From: a virus
IMG/VR virus record: IMGVR_UViG_3300042506_000543
Location: 1-35,504 of that record
Reading direction: 5' to 3' (one strand)
DNA length: 35,504 nt
Shown here: positions 22,790 through 29,882 of the stretch, piece by piece
How the letters are laid out: the number at the start of each line of letters is the position of its first letter
How positions within the stretch are numbered: position 1 is the stretch's first letter
The notes under the pieces: model-generated
The model's input: the letters and a program-made list of their open reading frames with translations, nothing else
Databases searched by the model: none
What the model was told of the DNA's origin: nothing
Program-made: the position numbers and the translations under genes

Positions 22790-22863
22790 TTAGGATGACA
22801 GGATTTGAACCTGCAACATCTTGCTCCCAAAGCAAGTACTCTACCGGGTTGAGCTACATCCTA
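22790..22863 (-). tRNA. tRNA-Pro (UGG)
   Basis: Acceptor stem TAGGATG / CATCCTA, D-arm AGCTC...GAGT, anticodon stem CTTGC / GCAAG around TTTGGGA (anticodon TGG), T-arm with GGTTCAAATCC. Discriminator A; CCA is not encoded. Codon CCA suits AT-rich codon use. Confidence 0.93.
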
Positions 22864-22869
22864 ATTTAG

Positions 22870-22942
22870 TTGCGGAGAGTAGATTCGAACTACTGTCTCT
22901 GGGTTATGAGCCCAGTATACTAACCAATTATACGACCCCGCC
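22870..22942 (-). tRNA. tRNA-Met (CAU), initiator-like
   Basis: Acceptor GGCGGGG / CTCCGCA with positions 1 and 72 unpaired (G and A), U8, anticodon stem CTGGG / CCCAG around CTCATAA (anticodon CAT), T-arm AGTAG-TTCGAAT-CTACT, discriminator A, no CCA. The mismatch at 1:72 and three G-C pairs at the base of the anticodon stem are hallmarks of bacterial initiator tRNA. The D-stem has T11-A24, which is the elongator form. It could instead be elongator Met or a lysidine-modified Ile tRNA. Confidence 0.85.
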
Positions 22943-22950
22943 ATTTTTTT

Positions 22951-23109
22951 CTATGAGTAATAAAAATTAATATACTCTGGATTTTCTAAATCCATTCTCC
23001 TTAATTTTTTATAATTATATCTCTTGAAGAATTTTTTAACACTTGTTGACATCTTAGCCTTCTTTAAAGAACACTGTTCACAAGTACATGCTTTTAATGG
23101 ATCCTTCAT
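22951..23109 (-). CDS. Small basic protein with Cys motif
   Basis: 52 residues from ATG 23109: MKDPLKACTCEQCSLKKAKM, then SVKKFFKRYNYKKLRRMDLE. A longer TTG-started frame to 23136 would overlap the -7 promoter element at 23134-23141, so the ATG is preferred. The C-T-C-E-Q-C cluster could bind metal; the rest is strongly basic and may bind nucleic acid. The two tRNAs follow directly (8 nt), so they are probably co-transcribed and processed from this mRNA. Confidence 0.7.
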   Translation of the reverse strand: MKDPLKACTCEQCSLKKAKMSTSVKKFFKRYNYKKLRRMDLENPEYINFYYS

Positions 23110-23133
23110 TTTGTTATTGTTTTTATTACTACA

Positions 23134-23164
23134 CAAAGATAGGTTTTAATTTTTATAAAATCAA
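23134..23164 (-). promoter_or_regulatory. Bacteroidota-type promoter TTG-N20-TATCTTTG
   Basis: Minus strand: -7 element 23134-23141, TTG 23162-23164. Drives 23109, both tRNAs and 22760. Confidence 0.7.
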
Positions 23165-23173
23165 ATCTTTTAA

Positions 23174-23452
23174 TTAAATACTTGCTAAAATATTTTTTAC
23201 TCTGTTAAGGGTCCTTAAATTACCTGCTTTAACAATCCATTTAGTTGTTTCAAGATAATTTCCATTATCATTTAATATAGCAATAGATTCGTTTACATCC
23301 TCAAACTTTAACTTCCAGATTGCATAATTATTGTCTTCAATAATGGTTGGTTCTCCAAATGCATTTTCAAGTACATGATATGGTACACTAATTGTACTTT
23401 TGTTAACTAATCCAGTTATATTTATTTCTTTACCTAATTTAAAGTTATTCAT
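23174..23452 (-). CDS. Unknown 92-residue phage protein
   Basis: MNNFKLGKEINITGLVNKST, then SVPYHVLENAFGEPTIIEDN, AIWKLKFEDVNESIAILNDN, and TTKWIVKAGN. The pattern V-x-Y-x-x-L-x-x-A-F-G-x-P...W-x-L-x-F-E-D-x-x-x-A-x-I...W-x-V recurs in many phage hypotheticals; function unknown. Monocistronic, with its own TTG-N19-TATCTTTG promoter. Confidence 0.75.
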   Translation of the reverse strand: MNNFKLGKEINITGLVNKSTISVPYHVLENAFGEPTIIEDNNYAIWKLKFEDVNESIAILNDNGNYLETTKWIVKAGNLRTLNRVKNILASI

Positions 23453-23471
23453 ATTTTTAACTAATTATAAA

Positions 23472-23501
23472 CAAAGATACAGAATATTTTTATAATTTCA
23501 A
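23472..23501 (-). promoter_or_regulatory. Bacteroidota-type promoter TTG-N19-TATCTTTG
   Basis: Minus strand: -7 element 23472-23479, TTG 23499-23501. Just before the gene at 23452. Confidence 0.75.
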
Positions 23502-23506
23502 AATTA

Positions 23507-24058
23507 TTAATCAAATCCTTCATCATATTCATTATTTATTATTTCACCTTTTATAAATCCAGGCTTAATCATTTCTCTTAATTCATCATCAGATTTGGAG
23601 GCTAAAACTGTTGAGTTTATATGTAAATAACCCCCAACCTCTAATCCTTTTGGTAGAGAATGTAAACTAGATCCATCTAAATGCAACTCACCACCAACTT
23701 TTAATCCTTTTGGTAATGAAAAAATATATTGACAACTTGCTAAAATTAAATCACCCCCAACTTCTAACCCTTCTGGTAAAGAACGTATTTCTGATTCTTC
23801 TAGCACTAAGTGACTATTAACTATTAAACCTTTTGGGAGTGTTTCTATTTCTGAATATGATAAATCCAATTCACCATCAACTCTTAATCCTTCTGGTAAT
23901 GATTTTATTTCTGATTGTGTTAAATCCAAATCACCTTTAATATGCAAATCATCTTCTGTTAATGGTATATTATTTTCCCATTTCCACAAAAACGGTGTTT
24001 TTATTTTTTCATTCTTTTCAAGAAAAGAAAATATATTCTTTAATGTTCCTTTTTCCAT
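23507..24058 (-). CDS. LRR protein, 5 repeats
   Basis: 183 residues: N-cap MEKGTLKNIFSFLEKNEKIK, five LPxGL repeats (two ending -SE, one -SCQY) and C-cap KSDDELREMIKPGFIKGEI with an added acidic tail (NNEYDEGFD) not seen in the array genes. Second of a two-gene LRR set, TAATG-coupled to the gene at 24585, about 14 kb from the seven-gene array. Confidence 0.85.
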   Translation of the reverse strand: MEKGTLKNIFSFLEKNEKIKTPFLWKWENNIPLTEDDLHIKGDLDLTQSEIKSLPEGLRVDGELDLSYSEIETLPKGLIVNSHLVLEESEIRSLPEGLEVGGDLILASCQYIFSLPKGLKVGGELHLDGSSLHSLPKGLEVGGYLHINSTVLASKSDDELREMIKPGFIKGEIINNEYDEGFD

Positions 24059-24585
24059 TATCTAAGTATTTCTCCTTCTATAAATCCAGGTTTAACCATT
24101 TCTTGTAATTCATCATCTGTGTATTTTTCTAGTTCTGTGTTACCTATTCTTAAAATGCCACCAACTTCCAAACCTCTTGGTAATAAGGTTATTTTTGTCC
24201 GCCTTATATCCAATTGATTCCCAATTTTAACTCCTTTTGGTAATGATTCTAGTTCTTCTGCAAGATAACAACACAGAACACCATCAACTTTCAATCCTTC
24301 TGGTAATGAGGTTATTGGTGTTGCTATTAAAAGTAATTTTCCCCCAACTTTTAAACCTTTTGGTAGTGATGTTATTTTTGAATTACTTAAATCCAAATTA
24401 CCCTTAACATATAATCCTTCTGGTAAGGAGGTTATTTTTGACCTTTCCAAATCCAAATTACCCTTAACATTTAATTCTTCTTCTGTTAATGGTATCTCAT
24501 TCTTCAATTTCCACATAAATGGTGTTTTATGTCCTTCATTCTTTTCAATAAAATTGAATATGTTCTTTAATGTTTCTTTTTCCAT
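24058..24585 (-). CDS. LRR protein, 5 repeats
   Basis: 175 residues: MEKETLKNIFNFIEKNEGHK, then PFMWKLKNEIPLTEEELNVK, five repeats (one with a rare VLCCYLAEE strand) and C-cap YTDDELQEMVKPGFIEGEI. It begins 18 nt after the gene at 24604-25191, so the LRR pair is probably expressed from the TATTTAT box at 25207. Confidence 0.85.
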   Translation of the reverse strand: MEKETLKNIFNFIEKNEGHKTPFMWKLKNEIPLTEEELNVKGNLDLERSKITSLPEGLYVKGNLDLSNSKITSLPKGLKVGGKLLLIATPITSLPEGLKVDGVLCCYLAEELESLPKGVKIGNQLDIRRTKITLLPRGLEVGGILRIGNTELEKYTDDELQEMVKPGFIEGEILR

Positions 24586-24603
24586 TATTTTTTCAAAATA
24601 AAT

Positions 24604-25191
24604 TTACCATGCTCTGCAACTCCAATATCTTGCTTTGGTTTTTGGCCCAGGATTATCACAATTGTGTCTTGCTCTAAAATTTTTCCTTCTTTCTGGGTTT
24701 GATTTTTTAATTCTCATCACTTTACCTTTTGCAGATGTTCCACCAAATCCAAAATTAACTTTTATTACATTACCTTTTTCATTTTTAACAAACACCTGAG
24801 ATTTTTTTACATCCCCCTGCATAGGTTTATTTAAAGTGACCGTTCTTCCTTTATATTTTGCTTCATTTAGGTCTTCAACTTCATATTCAATTGGAACATC
24901 CAGATAAACTATTTTACCCTCATACAAGGCAATTCTGCCAATATCAGATAAAACTATTTCTTCATCTTCTTCATTTAATTGGATTAAATTATGCATCCAT
25001 AAATCTCTAACTTCATTTATCAAATCAAAATATTTTTCAGAATAAACTTTAAAAACATTATTTGATAGAGTAAAACCATTTTCAATATGGTATTGTAATT
25101 CTTCAGATACTTTTGTATCTTCTAATAGAACTAATGTTTTATTTAGTTCTTTAATTAAATGTTCTTTAATTATTTTAGTTAAATTAGACAT
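24604..25191 (-). CDS. Phage protein with conserved RARHNC...KARYWSC tail
   Basis: 195 residues. The N-terminus MSNLTKIIKEHLIKE is a candidate targeting peptide ending I-K-E. Residues 20-110 are acidic and helical. The C-terminal 80 residues (KYKGRTVTLNKPMQGDVKKS, VFVKNEKGNVIKVNFGFGG, MRIKKSNPERRKNFRARHNC, KARYWSCRAW) are a domain I recognise as widespread at the ends of phage proteins, including head or prohead components; its biochemical role is not known to me. The basic end with two Cys may bind DNA or metal. It heads an operon with two LRR genes. Confidence 0.7.
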   Translation of the reverse strand: MSNLTKIIKEHLIKELNKTLVLLEDTKVSEELQYHIENGFTLSNNVFKVYSEKYFDLINEVRDLWMHNLIQLNEEDEEIVLSDIGRIALYEGKIVYLDVPIEYEVEDLNEAKYKGRTVTLNKPMQGDVKKSQVFVKNEKGNVIKVNFGFGGTSAKGKVMRIKKSNPERRKNFRARHNCDNPGPKTKARYWSCRAW

Positions 25192-25206
25192 AATTATTAT
25201 ATTTTT

Positions 25207-25216
25207 ATTATAAATA
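25207..25216 (-). promoter_or_regulatory. TATTTATAAT box
   Basis: Minus strand, 15 nt before the start at 25191. Confidence 0.5.
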
Positions 25217-25279
25217 TATCCATATTATAATAATTATAGTTATAACTAATATAGTTATTAATAATATTAATCATAAAAA

Positions 25280-25906
25280 ATGGAACTATCAACTATCAAA
25301 GAAAAATTATTAGGAGTGATCCCAAATCCAGTTATTAATGAATTGGATATTATATTTGATAAATATGAAATTAACACAATTTTACGAATTTCCCACTTTT
25401 TGGCACAATGTGCCCATGAATCTGGTAACTTTTCTGTAAAACAAGAAAATTTAAACTACTCAGCCAAAAGATTGCAAGAAGTATTTGGAAAATATTTTAC
25501 AACACACGCAAAAGCATTGTTATATGAAAGAAAACCAGTGAAAATTGCAAGTCTGGTATATGGCAATAGAATGGGAAATGGTGACGAACAAAGCATTGAA
25601 GGATACAAATATCGAGGTAGGGGATATATCCAGTTGACAGGTAAGAATAATTATTTATTGTTTGATAAATCATTAAATGAAACTGGTTTGGAGGTTGATA
25701 TCATTGGTGATCCTGATTTGGTTGCAACAACATATCCATTGATTTCTGCTGCTTGGTTTTTTAACAAAAATAATTTGAATGAGATTGCTGATCTTGGAGG
25801 AACAAAAGAGATAATTACAAGAATTACAAAGAAAGTAAATGGCGGAACACACGGACTAGATTCAAGAATTTCTTATTTCAATAAATTTTATAAAAAACTA
25901 AATTAA
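25280..25906 (+). CDS. GH19 endolysin (chitinase-like lysozyme)
   Basis: 208 residues, single domain. RISHFLAQCAHESGNF carries the GH19 catalytic Glu (Glu47); KYRGRGYIQLTGKNNY is the signature of this family; LISAAWFFNKNNLNE follows. In phages GH19 enzymes hydrolyse peptidoglycan glycan strands at lysis. No signal peptide or binding domain, so release depends on a holin. Preceded by a long AT-rich divergent region with the box for 25191 on the other strand; no clear box of its own. Confidence 0.95.
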   Translation: MELSTIKEKLLGVIPNPVINELDIIFDKYEINTILRISHFLAQCAHESGNFSVKQENLNYSAKRLQEVFGKYFTTHAKALLYERKPVKIASLVYGNRMGNGDEQSIEGYKYRGRGYIQLTGKNNYLLFDKSLNETGLEVDIIGDPDLVATTYPLISAAWFFNKNNLNEIADLGGTKEIITRITKKVNGGTHGLDSRISYFNKFYKKLN

Positions 25907-25999
25907 CTTGACTTTTCATAGAAAATGATATATTTATGTATTATTTTAAAATCATTCCTCTTCTTTGGAATTTTTTATATATCCGATTTATTTCAAAGA

Positions 26000-26035
26000 G
26001 ACCTAACAAAAAACTTGTTGGGTCTATTTTTTTTT
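26000..26035 (+). terminator. Intrinsic terminator
   Basis: GACCTAACAA (26000-26009) pairs with TTGTTGGGTC (26015-26024), one G-U pair, then a T-run. Ends the endolysin transcript and overlaps the next promoter. Confidence 0.8.
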
Positions 26036-26044
26036 GTATATTTG
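26015..26044 (+). promoter_or_regulatory. Bacteroidota-type promoter TTG-N19-TATATTTG
   Basis: TTG 26015-26017 lies in the 3' arm of the terminator; -7 element 26037-26044. Drives the gene at 26071 and probably the phosphoesterase. Confidence 0.7.
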
Positions 26045-26070
26045 CATATTAAACAAATAAAACAACACAA

Positions 26071-26442
26071 ATGAACAAACTAATAAACTTTATCAAATGC
26101 CTCTGGAAATTTGCTCCCACATTTTGGAATTATCCATATTGGGATTATACTTTTATGCTAAAAAACATGAAAAACTCAACAGAATTAATGCTGGATTCAT
26201 ATATTGAAAATAAAATAGATAATGAGGATACAAAAAATCTAAAAAGAATTATTTACTTATTAGATAATGCAATAAATGATGTGTATTATTTAAGTAATTC
26301 AAGTGATTTTGCTAATTCTGAAGCATATGCTAAAAATATTAAGGAAATGATTAAAAAAGAGGAAAGAGATTGGGAGGAATTATTTGAAAGATTAAAAGGA
26401 AATTCAGAAGGATTAGAAGGAATAAAATCTTGGTGGGTATAA
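26071..26442 (+). CDS. Unknown 123-residue protein
   Basis: MNKLINFIKCLWKFAPTFWN, then YPYWDYTFMLKNMKNSTELM: an aromatic start followed by helices with many charged residues. The YWDYxxML...L pattern recalls a common phage hypothetical of unknown function. Cytoplasmic or membrane-associated by its Trp-rich start. The phosphoesterase gene follows after 11 nt. Confidence 0.7.
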   Translation: MNKLINFIKCLWKFAPTFWNYPYWDYTFMLKNMKNSTELMLDSYIENKIDNEDTKNLKRIIYLLDNAINDVYYLSNSSDFANSEAYAKNIKEMIKKEERDWEELFERLKGNSEGLEGIKSWWV

Positions 26443-26453
26443 AAACAAAAACA

Positions 26454-27119
26454 ATGAAAATAACATTTATTTCAGACACTCATAATAAGCACAAAGAATT
26501 AACAGATAACAATTTGTTAATTGGTGGTGATGTCATTATTCATAGTGGTGATATTTCAGGTCGGGGTTATGAGAATGAGGTAACTAGTTTTTTGGATTGG
26601 TTTCAAGATTTGGACTACGCTCATAAGATATTTATTGCTGGTAATCATGATTTCTGGTTTGAGAAAACCTTTGATATTGATAAAAAATATAAAGACAAAG
26701 GTGTTGTTTATTTATTTGACCATTTTGTTAATATAGATGGTTTGAATATCTACGGATCACCTTGGCAACCAGCATTCTTTAACTGGGCATTTAATTTACA
26801 CACAAGTAAGGACTTAAAATATTACTGGAATAAAATACCTGATAATCTGGATGTCCTTATCACACATGGTCCACCAAAATACACCTTAGATGTGTTACCT
26901 ACTGGAGTCAATGTTGGATGTGAGGAATTAGCAAAGCGTATTGGGTTTGTTAAACCAAAAATACATTGCTTTGGTCATATCCATTCTGGTTATGGTGAGA
27001 AATATGTTGATGGTGTCCAATATTTCAATGCCGCTGTCTTGGGGGAGAATTATAACTTAACAAACAATCCAATTAACATAGAATATAATACAGAATCAAA
27101 GGAAATTATATTTATTTAA
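26454..27119 (+). CDS. Calcineurin-like metallophosphoesterase
   Basis: 221 residues from ATG 26454; the upstream ATG at 26430 overlaps the previous gene. All family motifs are present: SDTHNKH (Asp8, His10), SGDISG (Asp33), AGNHDFWF (Asn64, His65), ITHGPP and FGHIHSGYG. Binds two metals and cleaves a phosphate ester; related phage and bacterial enzymes act on nucleotides or nucleic acids, and the substrate here is not determinable. Followed by a terminator. Confidence 0.92.
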   Translation: MKITFISDTHNKHKELTDNNLLIGGDVIIHSGDISGRGYENEVTSFLDWFQDLDYAHKIFIAGNHDFWFEKTFDIDKKYKDKGVVYLFDHFVNIDGLNIYGSPWQPAFFNWAFNLHTSKDLKYYWNKIPDNLDVLITHGPPKYTLDVLPTGVNVGCEELAKRIGFVKPKIHCFGHIHSGYGEKYVDGVQYFNAAVLGENYNLTNNPINIEYNTESKEIIFI

Positions 27120-27139
27120 AATGTAAACATTTATTATGA

Positions 27140-27170
27140 AAAAGTTTGGGGTTTTTTGCCCCAAACTTTT
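27140..27170. terminator. Bidirectional intrinsic terminator
   Basis: 12-bp perfect stem AAAAGTTTGGGG / CCCCAAACTTTT with a 7-nt loop, after the phosphoesterase. Confidence 0.88.
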
Positions 27171-27190
27171 CTTATTTAGGATATTTAGCA

Positions 27191-27200
27191 TATTTATAAT
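27191..27200 (+). promoter_or_regulatory. TATTTATAAT box
   Basis: 14 nt before the ATG at 27215. Confidence 0.55.
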
Positions 27201-27214
27201 AAAAGAAAATAGAT

Positions 27215-27511
27215 ATGGATGAAAATACAATAGCAACAGTATTTGTTACAGCAATAACTGTCTTGGGGTCAGCAAGTGCTTGGAGATTCTATGAAAAAAG
27301 GGCTGAAAGACGTAGAGAAGAAGATAATTTTATCAGAGAAGATTGTAGGGATAGAATTGCTAAACTAGAAGTCTTATTATTAAAAAGTTCAGAAGAAAAA
27401 GACCAGATGAGGGAAACCATTTTGAAATTGGTTGAGCAAGTTTCTGCACTAACTGTAAAAGTTCAATTCTTGGAAGAAGAAAATAAAATGTTAAAAATGA
27501 TACAACATTAA
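27215..27511 (+). CDS. Membrane-anchored coiled-coil protein, holin or spanin candidate
   Basis: 98 residues. One N-terminal membrane segment (ATVFVTAITVLGSASAWRFY), then basic RAERRREED and a long coiled coil to the end (RIAKLEVLLLK...LVEQVSALTVKVQFLEEENK). This resembles small phage lysis-associated proteins with a membrane anchor and a coiled coil; the GH19 lysin is 1.3 kb away. It could also be a structural scaffold. It heads a TATTTATAAT-controlled operon with 27514 and the LRR gene 28589. Confidence 0.65.
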   Translation: MDENTIATVFVTAITVLGSASAWRFYEKRAERRREEDNFIREDCRDRIAKLEVLLLKSSEEKDQMRETILKLVEQVSALTVKVQFLEEENKMLKMIQH

Positions 27512-27513
27512 TT

Positions 27514-28581
27514 ATGAAAATATTAATAACAGAGCAACAACTATCTAATATTCTGAATGAATCTTCATTAAATTCTCGTAAAGTTCTTGGATTAAAAGAA
27601 GATATGGATGCTGAAGAAATGATTGATCAAATGAAAAAACGAGCTGCTAATAAAGTAGCAGTAGCATTTACTAGTCTTGGGAGATTAAGAACTCTTGAAT
27701 CAGAAGATATGAAAAGGAATATAAAAAAATTATTAGACTCATGTGAAAAATTTGAATATAAAGGGAGTATTTTTTATGTATTTCAACAAATTCCTTCATT
27801 GAGACCTGAGAATGTAATATTCAAAGATAATAGAAGGGAAATTGCATTATATATCAAACCTAATGTTAATAATCCTTATGAAAAGAATATTATCTACTAT
27901 AACAAATTAGTTTTTAATAGATTGGCTTCAAAATACAAGGGAGAAAATGCAGAATATGTCACAAAATATAATATTATAAATGTATTAATTGATGAAGATA
28001 TTATAACCAAAGAATCATTTACTGACAATATTAGAACATATTATGTTAGTCATAAAAATAATAGACAAAGTGAAGACCCATTATTTGAATGGTTTGATAA
28101 GTTTATTCATGGAAAGGTAACTAGTGAAATACTACAAAAAACCGGGTTAAGAAATTTGAAGGATTTAGACTTAGATAGTATGAAACCAGATAGATTCAGT
28201 GATGAAGGGTTATCTGGGTTTAGTAAATTAAAAAGGAATATCAATAGAAGACTAACAGGTCTTGATGAAAAAGAATCTTATTATGTGTCAAAGTTAGCAG
28301 ACATATTTGATTTAGCATTTAGGGATGAAGAAAATAGTTCTGTTTTTAATATATCAGATGAAGATGGTAATGATTATAAAATATTCAATTCATATCCTGC
28401 TTGTTCAGTTTTCTTGAAAAATGCACCTATAACATATGATGATTCATTAGTTTCATATTTTGAAAATATTGGATATAAATTTACTGATTTAGTTAAAAAA
28501 GCAGCAGATAAATCATCAAATACTGAATTAAAAAATATGATTAGAAATTGTAATCCAGGATATGCAATTGCACTAAAGTAA
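27514..28581 (+). CDS. Unknown protein with targeting-like N-terminus
   Basis: 355 residues. MKILITEQQLSNILNE then Ser matches the N-terminus at 21983 and ends in L-N-E. The rest (KEDMDAEEMIDQMKKRAANK, EFYK-like strands, IDEDIITKESFTDNIRTYYV, LTGLDEKESYYVSKLADIF, ACSVFLKNAPITYDD) has no domain I recognise. Mixed alpha/beta, slightly basic overall. Starts 2 nt after the stop of 27215. Confidence 0.7.
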   Translation: MKILITEQQLSNILNESSLNSRKVLGLKEDMDAEEMIDQMKKRAANKVAVAFTSLGRLRTLESEDMKRNIKKLLDSCEKFEYKGSIFYVFQQIPSLRPENVIFKDNRREIALYIKPNVNNPYEKNIIYYNKLVFNRLASKYKGENAEYVTKYNIINVLIDEDIITKESFTDNIRTYYVSHKNNRQSEDPLFEWFDKFIHGKVTSEILQKTGLRNLKDLDLDSMKPDRFSDEGLSGFSKLKRNINRRLTGLDEKESYYVSKLADIFDLAFRDEENSSVFNISDEDGNDYKIFNSYPACSVFLKNAPITYDDSLVSYFENIGYKFTDLVKKAADKSSNTELKNMIRNCNPGYAIALK

Positions 28582-28588
28582 TTAGATA

Positions 28589-29068
28589 ATGGAAAAACAA
28601 GTACTAAAAAATATACTTAATTTTATTGAAGAGAATGAAGGAAAAAAACATAGATACAAAAATACATTCATTTGGAAATATATGTTTAATGAGTCATTAA
28701 CAAAAGAAGATTTAGTTTTTAACGGTGATTTGATTTTAGAGAATATAGACATATCAGAATTACCAGAAGGATTATACGTTGGAGGTGATTTAAATTTATA
28801 CTATTCACCCATACAAGAGTTACCAAAGGGCTTGAAAATTGGGGGAGATTTGGATTTATATGGTTCAGATATAGATAAATTACCAGAAGGGTTAACAGTT
28901 GGGCGTGATTTGAACATACAATATTCATTTATTTCATCATTACCAAAAGGTTTAAAAGTATATGGTGATTTGAATATTGATTCTTCAAAATTATCAAGAT
29001 TTTCTGATGAAGAATTCTCTGAAATGATTATACCTGGATTTATATTAGGAAAAATACATAGACAGTAA
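28589..29068 (+). CDS. LRR protein, 4 repeats, plus strand
   Basis: 159 residues. N-cap MEKQVLKNILNFIEENEGKK, WKYMFNESLTKEDLVFNGDL, four 20-residue repeats (ISELPEGLYVGGDLNLYYSP and similar) and C-cap FSDEEFSEMIIPGFILGKI. The only LRR family member here on the plus strand, 7 nt after 27514, showing that the gene type has spread to several operons. Confidence 0.85.
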   Translation: MEKQVLKNILNFIEENEGKKHRYKNTFIWKYMFNESLTKEDLVFNGDLILENIDISELPEGLYVGGDLNLYYSPIQELPKGLKIGGDLDLYGSDIDKLPEGLTVGRDLNIQYSFISSLPKGLKVYGDLNIDSSKLSRFSDEEFSEMIIPGFILGKIHRQ

Positions 29069-29105
29069 AAATTTAAATATTTTTCATTATCTTTACAAAA
29101 AAAAG

Positions 29106-29303
29106 ATGAAAAAAGAAACCCCAACCAACACGCCAAAGAAATACACCAGAGTGTTTACTGATGAAAATTCAACAACCACTTGGTTTTATGACGAAGCCAT
29201 AACAACGAAAGGACCTGTTGAGGTAGCAATAAAGTACAATAGAGTTTACGAAGCCAATTTAAATAAGGAAATAAGTAAAACGGTTAAAAAGGCAAGGATT
29301 TAG
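29106..29303 (+). CDS. Small unknown basic protein
   Basis: 65 residues: MKKETPTNTPKKYTRVFTDE, then TTTWFYDEAITTKGPVEVAI and KKARI at the end. Not recognised. A weak TATCTTTA element lies at 29088-29095. Its stop lies in a bidirectional terminator shared with the convergent gene, whose end overlaps by 4 nt. Confidence 0.65.
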   Translation: MKKETPTNTPKKYTRVFTDENSTTTWFYDEAITTKGPVEVAIKYNRVYEANLNKEISKTVKKARI

Positions 29304-29315
29304 TTCTTGCCTTTT
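29287..29315. terminator. Bidirectional intrinsic terminator
   Basis: AAAAGGCAAG (29287-29296) pairs with CTTGCCTTTT (29306-29315), 9-nt loop. Shared by the convergent genes 29106-29303 and 29300-29797. Confidence 0.85.
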
Positions 29316-29797
29316 ATAACCCCCAAGCAATGCTTAATGTATTCTCTTCCCCTTGGTGAAACGCTTTCATCATTATAAACTTTTTCTAGGTCTTTAACTA
29401 GTTCTTCACCATGTTTATTTTCTTTATATAATTCAATTATTTTATCCATAGCAGAAACGCATTGATTACTTGTTTCATCAAAGTAATTGTATGGTTTATA
29501 TTGATTTATCATCTTAGATACTTTAAAGCATAAGTCTTCCCCCCTATCATTTAGATTTGGCCTTGTTCTCATTGTTTTCAAAGTTTCAATCATATCTGTT
29601 AGTGAATTAATACCAGATTTTCTAATTTTAATTCCTTCAATATAATCTTCTTGGTCATCTTCACCAACAATTTCTTCCAAACTCTTCACATTATTTTTGT
29701 GGCAGAATTTTCTATTTTCTTCCTTTGATTTTTCATTAAGATAAAGATTCTGTATTCTAATCTTATCATCATTACTTATGCTAAATTTTATACTCAT
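29300..29797 (-). CDS. Unknown protein with MSIKFSIS...LYLNE start
   Basis: 165 residues from ATG 29797; the ATG at 29839 would place the TATTTATAGT box inside the gene and is rejected. Start MSIKFSISNDDKIRIQNLYL then NE: another N-terminus with [IL]-x-E near residue 22, though followed by Lys. Helical, charged; DLCFKVSKMINQYKPYNYFD and a Cys-containing end (REYIKHCLGVIKGKN). No domain recognised. Confidence 0.65.
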   Translation of the reverse strand: MSIKFSISNDDKIRIQNLYLNEKSKEENRKFCHKNNVKSLEEIVGEDDQEDYIEGIKIRKSGINSLTDMIETLKTMRTRPNLNDRGEDLCFKVSKMINQYKPYNYFDETSNQCVSAMDKIIELYKENKHGEELVKDLEKVYNDESVSPRGREYIKHCLGVIKGKN

Positions 29798-29816
29798 GTT
29801 GTTATTTTTTATTATT

Positions 29817-29826
29817 ACTATAAATA
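29817..29826 (-). promoter_or_regulatory. TATTTATAGT box
   Basis: Minus strand, 19 nt before the start at 29797. Confidence 0.45.
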
Positions 29827-29857
29827 TATATTTATTCAAAAAAAATAAATAAAAAAC

Positions 29858-29867
29858 TATTTATCTA
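29858..29867 (+). promoter_or_regulatory. TATTTATCTA box
   Basis: 15 nt before the ATG at 29883. Confidence 0.45.
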
Positions 29868-29882
29868 CAAAAATATACTAAT

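Noticed and set aside
22761-22835. N-terminal extension of the 22491 gene (MLWEQDVAGSNPVI...)
   Set aside because: This is the antisense-type translation of tRNA-Pro; the ATG at 22760 is the start.
25925-26074. 49-codon hydrophobic frame ending in an ATGA overlap with the gene at 26071, a possible holin next to the endolysin
   Set aside because: It would run through a good terminator hairpin (26000-26035) and a good TTG-N19-TATATTTG promoter; those two signals explain the sequence better. Not fully excluded.
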